Shown here piece by piece: positions 1-14,619 of a stretch of DNA of 64,000 nucleotides. Within the stretch, counting starts at the first letter, position 1. Every line of letters starts with the position of its first letter. Made by a program: the position numbers and the translations under genes. Source of the DNA: Molossus alvarezi (lineage: Eukaryota; Chordata; Mammalia; Chiroptera; Molossidae); NCBI GenBank assembly GCA_037176705.1, contig CM073886.1, positions 91,423,501-91,487,500 of the forward strand. The letters run 5' to 3'. A model generated the notes under the pieces. It saw only the letters and a program-made list of their open reading frames with translations, was not told where the DNA came from and searched no databases.

Positions 1-743
1 AGACCTGCTAAGTACAAAGCTTTGTACCAGGTATAGATGGGTCCTAAGAGAAACATGGCCCTTGGCCTCAGGGATCTTTCCTTGAGTAACTATGAGGCTT
101 CAACAGCAATGCTGCAGGAGAGATGCAAATGCAATGTTATGAGAATTCGAAGGGGGCAAGTTACTCCCAAGTGGAGGAGAAGGAAGAAGACATTCAAGAA
201 CCCACGGAGGTCTTGGTATTCACGGTGGGCCACAGGGATGAGGGGGACTTGAGCATTTGGGAAAGTAGGGGGTGGATCGGCATTCTGGATGGAGGGAGCA
301 ATGTGAACAAAGCCTGAATGTAGGACCAAATAAGCAGGCCAGCCTGGCTGGAATGAAGGGCACATGATGGAGTGGAGAGTACAAAACAGAACTACTCAGA
401 ATCCCCTACCAAGGCCAACCTCCCCCTGCCTCCCTGCCTTTATATTTCTACTTCTTTTTCCAAGGAAATGCCAACCCCTCTTCAGGATTACCTGACAAAT
501 GTTCTTCTTGCAAAGTCTTTCCTGATGGCTCCTGCGTCTGCAGTCCTCATGCTTCCGTTCCGTCCGGGGCCAAGGCCACAGCCCTGGGCACGTACTCTCC
601 GTAGAGTGTTCAGGCCGTGCCCTGCGCCCCAGTGCTGCACCCCCCGCCCAGGCTGCCCGCCCGAATTCCAAGTACGCCGCTTCTGCCAACACCACCAGGG
701 ACCACCTTGTTGCCTAAGCCTGTAGACACTTTCAGTTCTTTCT

Positions 744-958
744 TGTTTTTAAATTTCTCACCAGAGGATATTATTTCATTTTATCATCAGATAGAGTGGG
801 AGGGAGGGAGAGAGAAACAGAGAGAAACAGAGAGAAACATCGATGTGACAGAGCTCCATCGACTGGTTGCCTCCCACACGACCCAACCAGGACTGGGGAT
901 GAACACAACCGAGGTAGGTGCCCTTGCCTGGAATCGAACCCATGAAACTGACCAGGAC
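744..958 (-). mobile_element. Ves-type SINE, diverged, head truncated
   Basis: The antisense SINE body (gagagaaacatcgatgtga, then aaccaggactggggat, then gaatcgaaccc for the B-box) is flanked by a near-perfect target-site duplication, cactttcagttctttct at 727-743 and again at 959-976. The tRNA-like head is partly missing. Confidence 0.85.
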
Positions 959-1169
959 CACTTTCAGTTCCTTTCTAGCTTAATTACCCTGCGACTTTCT
1001 TTGATGTATCTCACAAGACTCTTCGGATTTTCTTCTTGGTCCCCTTTGTAAACTGCTCCTTTCCCCTCAGGGAATGTCTTCCAGAACTCTCTCTAGGCTC
1101 ATTTTTCTTGGGAGGTCTCAAACATTCTTAGAGCTGCAAATACCATATGCTTAAATTCATATTCCCAGT

Positions 1170-2030
1170 GCTTCCAGTGTACATGTCTCACCTCAGCATA
1201 AGACCGATACCCGCTCTTACCCACTGGGAACTGCTCTTGGAGTTAGTTCCCTGTGTCCAAAACTTCAATTGCCTCTCTCTACTGCTCCTCCTCTGTTCCC
1301 TCTTAGTGAGCGACACCATCACCCACTGTGTGTCCCAAGTCTGGACTTGGGTTTCATCCTTCATTCTGCCTTCTCCTTTATGCAACCCATCTAATCGGTC
1401 TGATCATGTTCTCCAAACCCCCGGACATTAGGTTAGAATTTAAACATTTTTATTTTCTTTTTCTTTTTAATCCTCACCCGAGAACATTTTTCCATTTTTT
1501 ATTCAGATAGAGTAGGAGGAAGAGAAAGAGAAACATCAACGTGAAAAGGACATATCGAGTGGCTGCCACCCACACGACCGGCCAGGGCCGGGGACAAACT
1601 GCAACCGAGGTACGTGCCATTAATGGGAACTGAACCCGGGTCTCTCTGGACCACAGGCCGATGCTCTAACCACTGAGCAAAACTGGCCAGGGCCAGAATT
1701 TAAACATTTAAGATCTAGATTATAGCACCTGCCTCCTAACTAAATCCCTGCAATGGCTTCAGGATAAAGTCCAAACCTTGTAATATAGCTTACAAGGACC
1801 TTACTGATATAGCCCCACCTATCTCTCTAGTCTCCCTCAAGCCTCTTTTCTAACCACTCTCCTGTCGAATAAAGTGCTTGTAGTTCATCAAAATGCCCCA
1901 CCCATTCATCTCCCCAAATGCCTTCACATATCCAGGATCTTCTGCCAAGACCCTCTTTTTTCCTATCTCTTTCTTTGGCTAATTCTGATTCATCCTAAGA
2001 AATCTCAATTCAGATAATTTCCAAAAAGTG
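1170..2030 (+). mobile_element. L2 LINE 3' region, split by a SINE
   Basis: The left part holds the L2 'cccaagtctggacttgggt' region and the right part the characteristic ccctgcaatggcttcagga followed by taaagtccaaacc and tacaaggacc. The two halves are contiguous in L2 once the SINE at 1450-1694 is removed. Confidence 0.75.
1450..1694 (-). mobile_element. Ves-type SINE (younger 'ccgctaaggg' form)
   Basis: Full-length antisense copy with tail tcctcacccgagaac at the left and ggccagggcc head at the right, inserted in an L2. The target-site duplication agaatttaaacattt is perfect (1435-1449 and 1695-1709). Confidence 0.95.
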
Positions 2031-2139
2031 ATGCTCAATATTCCACCCCTCCCTCCCCAATCTGGCTAGGTGAGAATACAATATGCACTCATAACAACCT
2101 GTGTCTATAGCATCACACTCCATGCTTTGTCTTTCCCAC

Positions 2140-2170
2140 TGTGTGTGTGTGTATGTGTGTGTGTGTGTTG
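2140..2170. repeat. GT microsatellite
   Basis: An alternating GT run interrupted once by an A. Confidence 0.9.
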
Positions 2171-2974
2171 TTTCCAGAATTTACATGCTATACCGTGAAG
2201 ACTCCATCACAATTTCTGTGACGGGAGGCATACGTCACTTGAAAAAACTTCGCAAGTGATTCTCATCCAATCTGTTCTGTTGAGATGGAGAGCCTCTAAG
2301 GGTAGAGACATCTTCATCACCTAGCACAGCACTGGACACGTCATAGGTGCCCATCACGTGCTGCATGATGGTGGGGACAAAGGATGCTAGGGCAAGATGC
2401 TTGTTCTCCCTTCAGTAGATAATGAGCAGGCATTTAACGTTGTGAGTAGGGGGTCAACATGATCAATAATCCATTAAGAAATTCATGTGTGGTCAGTGAT
2501 GTGTGCATCAGACTGGAGGACAGAGAGGGATTATCTATGTCACACCGAATCCTGGACAAAATGTTGCAGAGATTACAAAGGATATGGGGCTACCAGTAAA
2601 ACTGCCCGGAGTAGCATTAGGGAACCAACTTGAAGCACAGAAAGTTTTTATATAGGCCCTGGGGGAAGGACCTACAAGGTCATCTCCAGGCTAGCAGGTG
2701 GCATAACTAACTGCCCAGGGTTCTTCAGCCAGATATCAAACTCTTCTTCCTGACATAGTTTGGCTGGTGCTGGATATGAGGGTCCAGATGAGAGTAGATC
2801 AGGGGTGTGAGTCTGGGGAGCTGTTCCTAGACCCAGTTTAGTCTGCAGTAGGACTGTCCACAGGAGGAGATCATTCTAGAACAGATCTGACTCCTGACTG
2901 ATTTATTTCAGACTTATTCTAATGCATGGTGTTAACAACCAAATTCCAGGCAAGAGTGAATGTACTGACACACC

Positions 2975-3353
2975 CCACAGCATTTATTAAGTCAGAATTT
3001 TAGAAAAGGTGAAAGTGTCTTTCAGGCTAAATTTATTTCTACCAATTTGTTTTGTCTGATTACTGCGTGCATTTAGAAGATACTTGTCCTTCACTTTCCA
3101 ATCTCCTTTTCGTCTTTGTCAGTAACATTGCGGGCTCTCCACAGGTGTTTCCATTTGTAATCCATTTGACACAGCAAGACTATCGTAATTAATGAAGCTC
3201 CCTGCAGCCCTGCCAGTGACCCAGAATGTAGGACAGGAGGGGCCCTGAAGCAGTGGCGGGAACAGTAGGCTGACAGCCAGGAGATCGGACATTGTCTGGA
3301 GGAACCGGGCAGCTCATTCTGTTTTTGTGCACCTCTTTGTCTCCAGTCTTAAC
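2975..3353 (-). other. Candidate alternative RGS7BP terminal exon
   Basis: Speculative. On the minus strand a strong acceptor (gacctttcttttccacccttccag) precedes position 3353. Spliced to the exon at 8549-8619, the split codon becomes GGT and the next codon is TAA, so the protein would end right after the LKNQ segment plus Gly. An AATAAA signal at 2993-2998 (minus strand) is followed by a GT-rich stretch typical of a cleavage site. In phase 0 the same sequence is open for 54 codons, but that phase does not fit the upstream exon. No expression evidence is available here. Confidence 0.2.
2993..2998 (-). terminator. Possible poly(A) signal AATAAA
   Basis: AATAAA on the minus strand, followed within about 10 nt by ctgtggggtgtgtcagt, a GT-rich downstream element. 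It only has meaning if the candidate terminal exon starting at 3353 is used. Isolated AATAAA motifs are common by chance. Confidence 0.2.
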
Positions 3354-4399
3354 CTGGAAGGGTGGAAAAGAAAGGTCCTGTCTAAAATAAGGCATCATCA
3401 CTAACCATTAAAAGTCCTGCTCTTGGCCACCTTCCTCTATTTGCCACTGAAAATCAATTTAAAGTGAACTGTTGTCAACTCCAGTTTTGATTGTGGTAGG
3501 AAGGGGTGGGGGCAGGATCTGATGAAGTCTTTAAATGCCAAGATAAATGCGGAACAGTTTCTGATTTGAGGACTAGGCTGGAGCTGAGCGTTTCCAATGG
3601 AGGCTCCCCCCACGCTTGCCTGGCAGGATTGTCCCATAGTCAGGTTTTGAGGAAGGAAAAAGGGGGACCAGGAATAGCATCTTTTCCCTTTCTTCTCTCT
3701 GATTCAAGCACACGCATAAATAGACTAAGAAGAGAAGGAAAATAAAAAGCCAGAGAGAAAACAGATGTCTTTCTGTCTTTCAGTTAGTATGGTTTTGACA
3801 TAAGGTCCTATAGAAAAGAGCTGGAATAAACTTTTCTGTATTTCTCCCCGACCTTTCCTGCATAGATTAACCTAGGCCTGTGTAAGAAACACGGCACCTG
3901 GGAAGAACTCCGGGAAGGTTGCGGGAAGCTCCCGAGGTCTCGCTCACTGTAAGAGGCAGAGAAAGGAATCTGGCTGGGTTGTTCATTACAGGGGAGCTTG
4001 ATCTTCTGCTCAAAAACGAACCCAGCTCCAGAGACTTGCTCTCCTTCCCTTGGACCTGCTCAGACCCTTGTCCAGACTCACATCCCCCCTTGTCCATGGG
4101 CCAGCTCACCGTGACATGCTGTGAGTGTCCACTAAACATGAAGAGAACAGAGACATATCTTCATATGCTAAGGGTTCCCATTTCTCCCCAAGCGAAGAAA
4201 CTTGAATTACCCACAAGACTTCACCTCAAACATTGTTTTATTACTTTAAAATCCTACTGAATCACTCCCTCCTAAAGTCCTTGCCTCACCTAGCTTTTTC
4301 CTTTTACTTCCCCAAATGGATTCAGGGTTCAAGTCCTGGGTGTTATTCCCTTTTCATTCATGTTTTTACTCACAGTATCAATCTTTAATTAGTGTTATT

Positions 4400-4678
4400 A
4401 TTTTTTTTTTTTTTATCCTCACCCAAGGTCATTTTTCCGTTTTTTTGTTTTTGTTTTTTTTTTTGTTCAGGTACAGTGGGAGGGAGAGAGAGGAAGAGAG
4501 AGAGAGAGAGAGAGAAACATCGACCCAAAAGGGACACATCGAGTGGCTGCCTCCTGCATGACACAACCAGGGCCGGGGACAAACCGCAACCAAGGTACAT
4601 GCCCTTAGCGGGAACCGAACCCGGGTCTCTCTGGACTGCAGGCCGAGGCTCCAGCCGCTGAGCCAAACTGGCCAGGGC
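4400..4678 (-). mobile_element. Ves-type SINE (younger form), expanded body
   Basis: Full-length antisense copy with an exact duplication taattagtgttatt at 4386-4399 and 4679-4692. It carries extra T-runs and a GA expansion near 4495-4515, making it longer than its relatives. Confidence 0.95.
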
Positions 4679-4763
4679 TAATTAGTGTTATTTTTAAAAT
4701 CAAATTATTTTTCTGTGTATAAATGTGATATAAAGCTACACAGAAATATTTATATTACACTTT

Positions 4764-5000
4764 GTTGTTGTTGTTAATTCTCACCCAGGGATATGTTTTC
4801 ATTCATCTTTTAGATAAAGTGGAAAGGAGGGAGTGGGGGATAGAGATACCCACATTTCGATCGGTTGCCTCCTGCATGACCCTGACCAGGGCCGGGGATC
4901 GAACCTGCAATCCAGGTATGTGCCCTTCACTGGGGGTCAAACCTGTGACACTTTGGTCCACAAGCTGATGCTCTAACCGCCAGGCTAAACCAGCCAGGGC
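4764..5000 (-). mobile_element. Ves-type SINE, older form
   Basis: Antisense copy with cctgcatgaccctgaccagg and gatcgaacctgcaat, diverged from the young form. Duplication ttatattacacttt (4750-4763) and ttatattacccttt (5001-5014) has one mismatch. Confidence 0.92.
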
Positions 5001-5441
5001 TTATATTACCCTTTTTAGGATGATAAAAGCATCCTAAGTAAAAGAAAATTTCTGTTTTTCCACTAATACATGGTTCAAAATACTGTTGGGTGAATTTTCG
5101 CCAAACGTAGAGGAATGCTTGAGATGGTTTGGTTTAGGAGAGAGGCTCCATGCTCCAAGTGACATTCAGGCTGGGGCACCGGGCAGGCATCCTCCTGGGC
5201 AGCTGGACGGGAGGTACAGCAAGGGGCCCATGTGTTGCTGATGGGGGTACATTTGCCAAACACATTAGGAAGTTGATGATAGCCTCAGACATGAACCCCA
5301 AATCCAAAGTCTGGGGGTCAGTGTTCAGAACTACAGGGTCAACCTTTCATGGATACTACATATTGTCTTGGTAGCAGGGATTGTTCTCTTTGATGATGAT
5401 TTCGAGTTTTCCTGAGCTGAGTCGGTGGGCCAGCCAGTAAA

Positions 5442-5705
5442 TAATAACAATAACATTCACAACCACAGTATAATGAAGCATTTGTGAATGTTTGCTCTCT
5501 GCAAGGTCAGTAATAGGTCTATGGCATGCATTGCATCATTTAATCCTCACCACAACTCTGAACTAAGGGATGCTATTATCTCTTTTTCAGGGATGAGGAA
5601 ATGGAAATTTCCAGAAGTTAAATAACTTGTTCCAGGTGATAAAGCTGGTCAGTGGCAGAGCCAGTGTTCAAACCCAAGCTCCCTGTTCCCAACCACCACG
5701 CTTAT
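5442..5705 (+). mobile_element. MIR SINE
   Basis: Sense MIR: atttaatcctcaccacaact, then gatgaggaaatg, then ttaaataacttgttcca and ggtcagtggcagagccagtg, in the order of the MIR consensus. An ancient tRNA-derived SINE. Confidence 0.9.
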
Positions 5706-6999
5706 TTCTAGCAGCAAGCTCGCATGCTGTGGTCACATGTTGTGGTAAAACACTGCCTTCTTCACTGACGACCAGGTCGCCCGAACACCACACCCATGGC
5801 TCAAGCTAGTTCGCCTTGGTCACCAGGCTCTTCAGGGGGCGCTCTGAGTTACGCGACACAGCCGCATCCCCTGCCTCTTATTTTCTGACGCCCGCCTCCT
5901 TCCCATGTGGCTGAGGCCACACTCTCCTCGGCCTCTTCGTCTGGTGTTCTCACGTCCACCCCTCCACCTTCTGCCACGCTGCTCCCTGAGGCCCTCCATC
6001 TCTGCTGCCACGTCCTCTCCCTCGCGTAGGGGCGGGCAGCAGCCTGCGCTCCCTCCTGCCCAGCTCTGCTCAGTGGAAATGATACCATTTAATTAGCTAG
6101 ATATTAATAACAGGAAAGGAGCAAAGGGGAGGCCAGACATTGCGGGCATGCCATTTGGGCAGCTTCACCAGGAAGCTGCAATGTCACCCCCCAGGGAACC
6201 ACTGGCTGTTCCCCACAGATTACTGGGGGAAGGGACAGGACAAAGGGGAAAATGGATGCAAGTGCAGTGAAGTTGGGGTGACATAGGGAAGGAGCCGGTC
6301 AGTCAAACCTGGGTACAGAGATCATTGGCCAGAGTGGGCAGGGCCACTAAAAGCCCATGAAAATTTGGGAACACATAGTTTCCTAGACAAAGAATCTTTC
6401 TTGTGTGGCTCTTGGTGCTCTTGGCTCTTGGCTCTCTGATTCCTTTAGCTTTGCTCCTGCCCATGTTCCCTCCATAGCTGCATGGTCCGTGGTCATGTAG
6501 ACCCCACACACAAGAGACTGATGGACTGCAACTGGAAACACAAATTAAGGTAGTTTGGTGCTGTGTTGGACCGTGCAGACATGGAACAAAAACTCTGGAC
6601 ACTGGCTTTGACCTTAGCCCCGCTGAAAGCCAAATGGGACTTCTTCCTTGATAGGACAAAGGGAAATGGGGCCTCGGAAGCTCAGGGGTATGAGTCCACA
6701 GAAATAAAGCTTTCTACAATATCTCAACCTCTAGTGCAAGTCTCAGAACATTCCTTTTCCCGGGACATTGCAAGAAGCCTACTCCCACCAGCAACCAGGG
6801 GAAACATGGAGCTCCCCCAGCCGATAAGAGAAACACAAGGATTCCTTTCTTACCTCTAAAGATCCTTTCCCACCCTCTGTTCCCAGTCTCTGAAGCTGAT
6901 GCTTCATTTAAGGCTGCTCTGGCCATATATGCTTAGTGAAATTACTTATCAGTCCTTTGTACACAGCTTCAGACCCTGGGGCTGCAAAGTTGGGTGTAG

Positions 7000-7130
7000 A
7001 TTTAACAAACATCCGTGGTTTATGGCCCGTGTTACTCTGCTACGTTCCAGGGTTGCTCTAGGTACTGCAGATACAATAGTTAATAAAAGCTTACAGCGGT
7101 CCCTCCCTCATGGAATATCCCCTTTCCCTT
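7000..7130 (-). mobile_element. L2 LINE 3' end, fragment
   Basis: Antisense L2 3' end: cagggttgctctaggtactg, then cagatacaatagttaa, resembling the L2 'ggcactgtgctaggcgctgg' region. Short and diverged. Confidence 0.5.
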
Positions 7131-7199
7131 TCTGTGTTAGGCTGTGTCCTCCCACAGGAGAGTTCTGGAGAAAGACTGCCTGAAGTCACCTCCCGGACT

Positions 7200-7325
7200 T
7201 TCTGCTTATAGTCTGTGTGACCTTGATCAAGTTAGAAACATTAGTAGCATTTCTCTCAAAGGTGTTATTAGAATTAAATCAGTTAAAAGAGTAATAATCT
7301 ATAGTATTTAGGATAGTAGCTGTGA
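7200..7325 (-). mobile_element. Possible MIR fragment
   Basis: gtctgtgtgaccttgatcaa followed by a diverged stretch with gaattaaatcagtta, fitting an antisense MIR core. Weak. Confidence 0.4.
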
Positions 7326-7339
7326 TATTGTGATTTATA

Positions 7340-8095
7340 ATAAATATATATTTGGTTTTCCTCCTAAAGCCCTTGGAATTTCCTGAGATGAGAGCTATAA
7401 AGGTACCTTTTGTTATGTTAATGAAGTGGCTTTGGGGAAACACCTAAGGATGGGGGCTGGTTGCCCTGAGAAGCAGCCATGTGATTAGAGGTTTGGAACT
7501 TTTAGTCTTATCTCCTAACCTCCTGGGAGAGGAGAGAGGCTGGAGATTGATTTCTGTAACTGATGACCAACGATTTAATTAATCATGCCTTTAATGAAGC
7601 CTCCATAAAACCCCGCAAGGTTCTGAGCGCTTCCAGGTTGGTGAACATGTGGAGATTTGGGGAGACTGGTGCACCTGCTGAGAGATTGAAGCCCCGCGCC
7701 CTTTCCCCCTACACCTTGTCCTGTGCATCTCGTCTACCTGGCTATTCCTCTCATAATAAACCGGTGATCTAATAAGTGAAAGTTTCCTCTGAGTTCTGTG
7801 AGCCACGCTAGCAAATTAATCAAACCCATGAAGGGGTGTCGTTGGAACCTCCAATCTATAGCCAGTGGTCAGAAGCACAGGTGACAACCCTTACATTGCC
7901 ATCGGCGGCCGCAGTGCGTATTGGGGGGGCAGGAGGGGCAGTCTTTAGGACGAAGCCCTTCACCTGTGGGATCTGGTTTTATATCCAGGTAGTGTCAGAA
8001 TTCAGTTGAATTGCAGGACATCCAGCTGGCGTCCAAGAATTGTTTGGTGGTATAAACGCCATGTGCTAGTTGGGTGCTGAATGGTCGTGGCACAC
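7340..8095 (+). mobile_element. LTR-like element (family not assigned)
   Basis: The sequence matches a mammalian LTR-type repeat I recognise but cannot name: tttggttttcctcctaaag at the left, gaagcctccataaaacccc (TATA-like) near 7600, then aacatgtggagatttgggga, and an AATAAA at 7755-7760 in cataataaaccgg. The right part runs through gtcagaagcacaggtgacaa. No internal retroviral genes are present, so it behaves as a solitary LTR. It lies antisense to RGS7BP. It also holds a NotI-type GCGGCCGC site near 7905. Confidence 0.6.
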
Positions 8096-8408
8096 TCTTC
8101 GTTCTAAATATACGTTAATTATTACGATCACTTCGTTAGATAATTAAACGTCGGGGTGGCAGCGATCTTTCCTTGGAGTGTTCTCCACTGGGTTGTAAAC
8201 TTCTTCCAGGCAAAGGCCAAGCCCTCAGCCCTTCCTGGCCCAGTGCTTCCCCAGCTCCAGCTCGGGCAATGACTCAGTGCTCCTTTGTACACTGAGGGGC
8301 CAGCGTAGGGTGGTCTACCTTGAGGTCAGGGTATACCTGGGCTATCCTCAGGGCAAACTGTTTACCTGAGGGATTTCATTCTCATCCTCATTTCTGAGGA
8401 AAAACTCA

Positions 8409-10842
<2,434 letters not shown>

Positions 10843-11744
10843 TCAGGGAGGTGGGGTCAGGGATGAGGGACATTGGTAAAGAGGAGATAAGGAATCATAA
10901 ATGTAGTTGTATGCCCAAGATGTCTTGACAAAGGTTGGCTATGTTTTGAATCCAATGCTCCATGAACACTAATTTCTGAATATTAAAATAATTGATATAT
11001 AAACATAAATGTGTGTGTGTGTATAGCATGTTTTCACAACATTCTGAGAAAGATAGCTTGAGGTCGATGCAATTTGAAGATCAAGATAAACGTAAAGGTC
11101 CTGTCTTTGATGGAGCATTGGTGCTTTGTAACCCATTCTTAGGGAGCTAGATCAGGTTAGCTTGGGACGGGGCATTCAGCCTCTGAAACCAGGCTGCTCT
11201 GTGGTCCTCAGATGCAGGGGCAGGCAAGAGGGCCGGGGGCACCTGGCACTCAGCAGGAAGAATGGGCCTCCTGCCAGTCTCTCTGATTCCGACACTGGCT
11301 CTCCTGGCCTGTGGGAAGCAGCAGAGACTGTGGCCCTGCCTTCCACGTCCTTGGCTCCCCAACCTGCTGCAGTGCCTCCTTCTCTGAGGAATGAGCCCAG
11401 CCTCAAGATCCAGCCTGACTCTGCTGAGGCCACGAAGTGCCATCAACCAAAGTGCCATGCACTGGGTAGCCATCCACGGTGGCGCACGGCCAGTCCACTG
11501 AGACGTACTGTGACTAATCTCAAGCGAATAAATAAACACTTTCTGGAATAAAATCTCCAGATTGGCTCAGCCATAATTTATATAAAATTAAACGGGAGTT
11601 ATTGTCTGTGGCCCAGTTATCCTCTGTTAATGTCTTCTTCTGCCTCGAACTTTTGTGCATTGGAAGGTGGCTATCCTGGTTCCAGGGGCATGGCCTGTGA
11701 GGCCGGAGAACTGGGTTTTACACCTGGCTTTGTCAGCCACTCAC

Positions 11745-11935
11745 TCATTCAGTCCATTCCCTTACAAATATTTCTTGAGGGTCAACTAAGTACCAGGTAT
11801 TGGATTTGATGCTAGAGATACAAAAGTAAAAGAAAGACATAGTCTTTGTCTCATGGAGCAGAAAGTGCTGGAGAGAGATAATTTTAAAAATATACAAATA
11901 ATTACAAAACTGTTGTATAATATGTTGTCTGGAGA
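11745..11935 (-). mobile_element. L2 LINE 3' end
   Basis: Antisense L2: tcactcattcagtccattcc, caaatatttcttgagggtca, taccaggtattggatt, tgctagagatacaaaagtaa, then a diverged 'catagtctttgtctcatgga' segment. Confidence 0.7.
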
Positions 11936-12127
11936 AAAGCATGGGTATATTGTTTCTTTTACTCTTTCATCCAATTTTGTTTGTATTATGTAGATACAGT
12001 CTAGACTAGTTAGGAAATTGTTACAGCTCATATCACTGAATATTCATGAGATAGTAGCTAGACCAGGTTATCTCTTAGCTCAGTTTCCCTAATTCTGGTA
12101 TCCCGGTGGTATTGTTTTTGCATGTTT

Positions 12128-12166
12128 AAAACAAAACAAAACAAAACAAACAAAACAAATAAACAG
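12128..12166. repeat. (AAAAC)n simple repeat
   Basis: Tandem AAAAC/AAAC units ending in aaataaac. Confidence 0.9.
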
Positions 12167-13469
12167 AAAATGAAACAAACTTGTGAAGAGAATGTCTGTT
12201 CATGGTAAAATCTAGCACGAAGCTTTTCTTTGGGTTCCTGATCTGAAAGGAACTAGAAAAATCCCATCCCTATAATTTCAAGCCCATATGGTAGCAACAC
12301 AAGGAGAAAAAGACAAGCAATTAAGTGGTGATGAACTGTACACCATTCATCAGCCTGTAGGAAAAATGAACCTCTGAATATTTAGCCAAAGCACAAATGA
12401 AAATTCACTGATGAGACCTTTTGATCATTCTGAGTATGCTTTATGCACATTGATCCTGGGTAATGGAATTGCTTTTCCAATTTTTATGGCATGCTGTTGG
12501 GTGGAAATTAATTAAGCACATAATTTAGCATATTACCACATCACAGTTGGAGGGCGCTGACCTCTTAAAAGCATTTGCATTGTGCTTCCCGGGGGAGTGC
12601 AGCAAATGTAGTCCATTTACCCTACACCTCTGGGTAGGGTCAGCCATAGGATGCAAGTCTGAGCAAGTGTGGCCAAGGACTGAGAGAGAGGCTAGAGGGA
12701 GCTCCCCAAAGAACCCTCTGCTCTTCAGAACTCTGAGGGATAGAGCCGTATGAAAGCATACATGGCCCCTGCTACACTCCTGTGGGGTTGAGACGCCTTG
12801 GAGAATGGAGTATGGTTTGGGCAGCAAAGAAGATACACACAGATGGAATTCTCTGCTCTGTGGGCTTTGCCTGGCTTTGGGGCCACAGTAGCTCCTGTCC
12901 TGTGGTCAGGACGATAGTGCCCAATGGTTTTATTCCAATGGGAATAGGGGAGGACACAAGGTAGTGCAATGTTCCTTCTTGGAGTCCTCTCTCTACCTTC
13001 CGCATAGGTACACCTTTACAACAAAGGCACCAATAGAATCCAATCCATGACCAATTTGTTTACACTTACTGCCTGTAATAATTCTACCTACATAGTTGGT
13101 CCTTGTTTATCATGGTTAATCAGTTCCAGACTCTAACGCAATAAATGAATTGCCGCGAAGTAGGATTCTTTATTCATACATAGTATAAGACAAATGTCAT
13201 ACTATAGCTTTTTCAAAGTTAAATAACTATTCATGCATTCCTGAAACATGCCTTTGAGATTGTAATAGTGATATCCTTTCCCCTCACTTTCTAGACCTAG
13301 CTTTACTAATGTGGGTGAACAAGAACGAAACACTTGGATGTTGAACTTGAAGTTTAGTACCTGTGTCAGCTCACAAACTCTCTGAAAAAAGTTTAGGATG
13401 TTATCTTTAAATTTTTGAGTTATAAGAAGACTCCTAAATATGTCTAGGGATAGGTTCTTTTTATATTAA

Positions 13470-14400
13470 TCTTTTCTTGGCATTTGATTGGTACTTTTTA
13501 TTTTGAAAATTAGTAAACCCACAGAAACTTTCAAGAATAATACAGTGAACACTCAGATACTCTAGTTTCACCAACTGTTAATATTTAGCCATATTTTTTT
13601 ATATTTTAGTCTCTGCCTCTGTCTCTCGTATGTATTTGTGTGTGTATATATTGTATATAGGTTTCATATGTATGTTATATTGATCATGCATAATTTTTAT
13701 ATGTAAACCATTTAAGGATAAGTTGCAGACAATATAACACTTTATCCTAATTACTTCAGCATATTTTTCCTATGAACAAGGATATTTTCCTACACAATCT
13801 CTAAATAATTATTGCACCAAAAAATCTTTGATTAAATATGATTCAATGCAATTTGATACAATACTATTATTTAGTAGTCTATATTACAATTTCCACAATT
13901 GTTCCAATAATCTCCTTTATAGGTTTTTTTTTTTTAAATCAAGTGATCCAGTTAAGGGTTATGGACTGTATTTAGTTGTTCTATTTATTTCCTTTTATTT
14001 ACAACAGCAGTCTTTTTAGTTTGTTTGTTTTGTTTTGTCTTTCATGTCACTGATATTGTTGAAGGAAGAGTCCAGGCCAGTTGTTTTATAGAATGTCTTT
14101 CAAATTGGATTTGTCTGATTGTTTCCATATGTCTAGATTAAGAGTAAACCTTTTGGCAAAAAAATTATCGAAGTGATATTTTGTTCTTCTTAGTGCATAG
14201 TGTCAGAAAGCACTTGAATTCGTTTGTTCCATTATGAATGATGTTAGTTAAGTGTTATTGATTGCTTGGTTAAGGTGGTTTCTGCCACCTTTCGCCACTG
14301 TAGATGCAGCCTTTTCTCTTCGTAATTAAGTAATGTATGGAGTAATTCATTGATATGTTATGGCCTTTTCCATCTAAATCTTTCTTCAGGTTTCAGAAAT
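13470..14400. mobile_element. Old L1M-related LINE sequence
   Basis: Contains ccacagaaactttcaagaat followed by atacagtgaacactcagatac, and further right ggccagttgttttatagaat with ttcaaattggatttgtctga and ggttaaggtggtttctgcca. These are diverged pieces of L1M 3' regions in consistent order. I cannot settle the orientation by eye. Confidence 0.5.
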
Positions 14401-14619
14401 TTTTTTTCTATTTTTCTTGATTATTTACTTATTTCTATTCTCTCTGTTCATTCAGAATTCCTATTTCATATTAGAGTCTCTGGCTCTATCATGAATGTTT
14501 CTTAAATATCTCTCATACCCCGTATTTATTTTGGAGGTGAATTCTGGGAGAATATCTTGACTTGATCTTTCAGTTCATTATTTTAGGCTCTCAGTATTAC
14601 CATTAAAATAATTAAGAAC

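Noticed and set aside
3192..3353. 54-codon coding frame after the acceptor at 3353
   Set aside because: It is open only in phase 0, which does not fit the phase-1 exit of the preceding exon. In the fitting phase there is an immediate stop.
4117..4138. 22-nt minus-strand exon between cttcatgtttag and gtgagctgg
   Set aside because: Too short to judge, no supporting reading frame in RGS7BP.
13360..13380. 21-nt minus-strand microexon near 13360-13380
   Set aside because: Good acceptor but weak donor, and nothing in R7BP corresponds to it.
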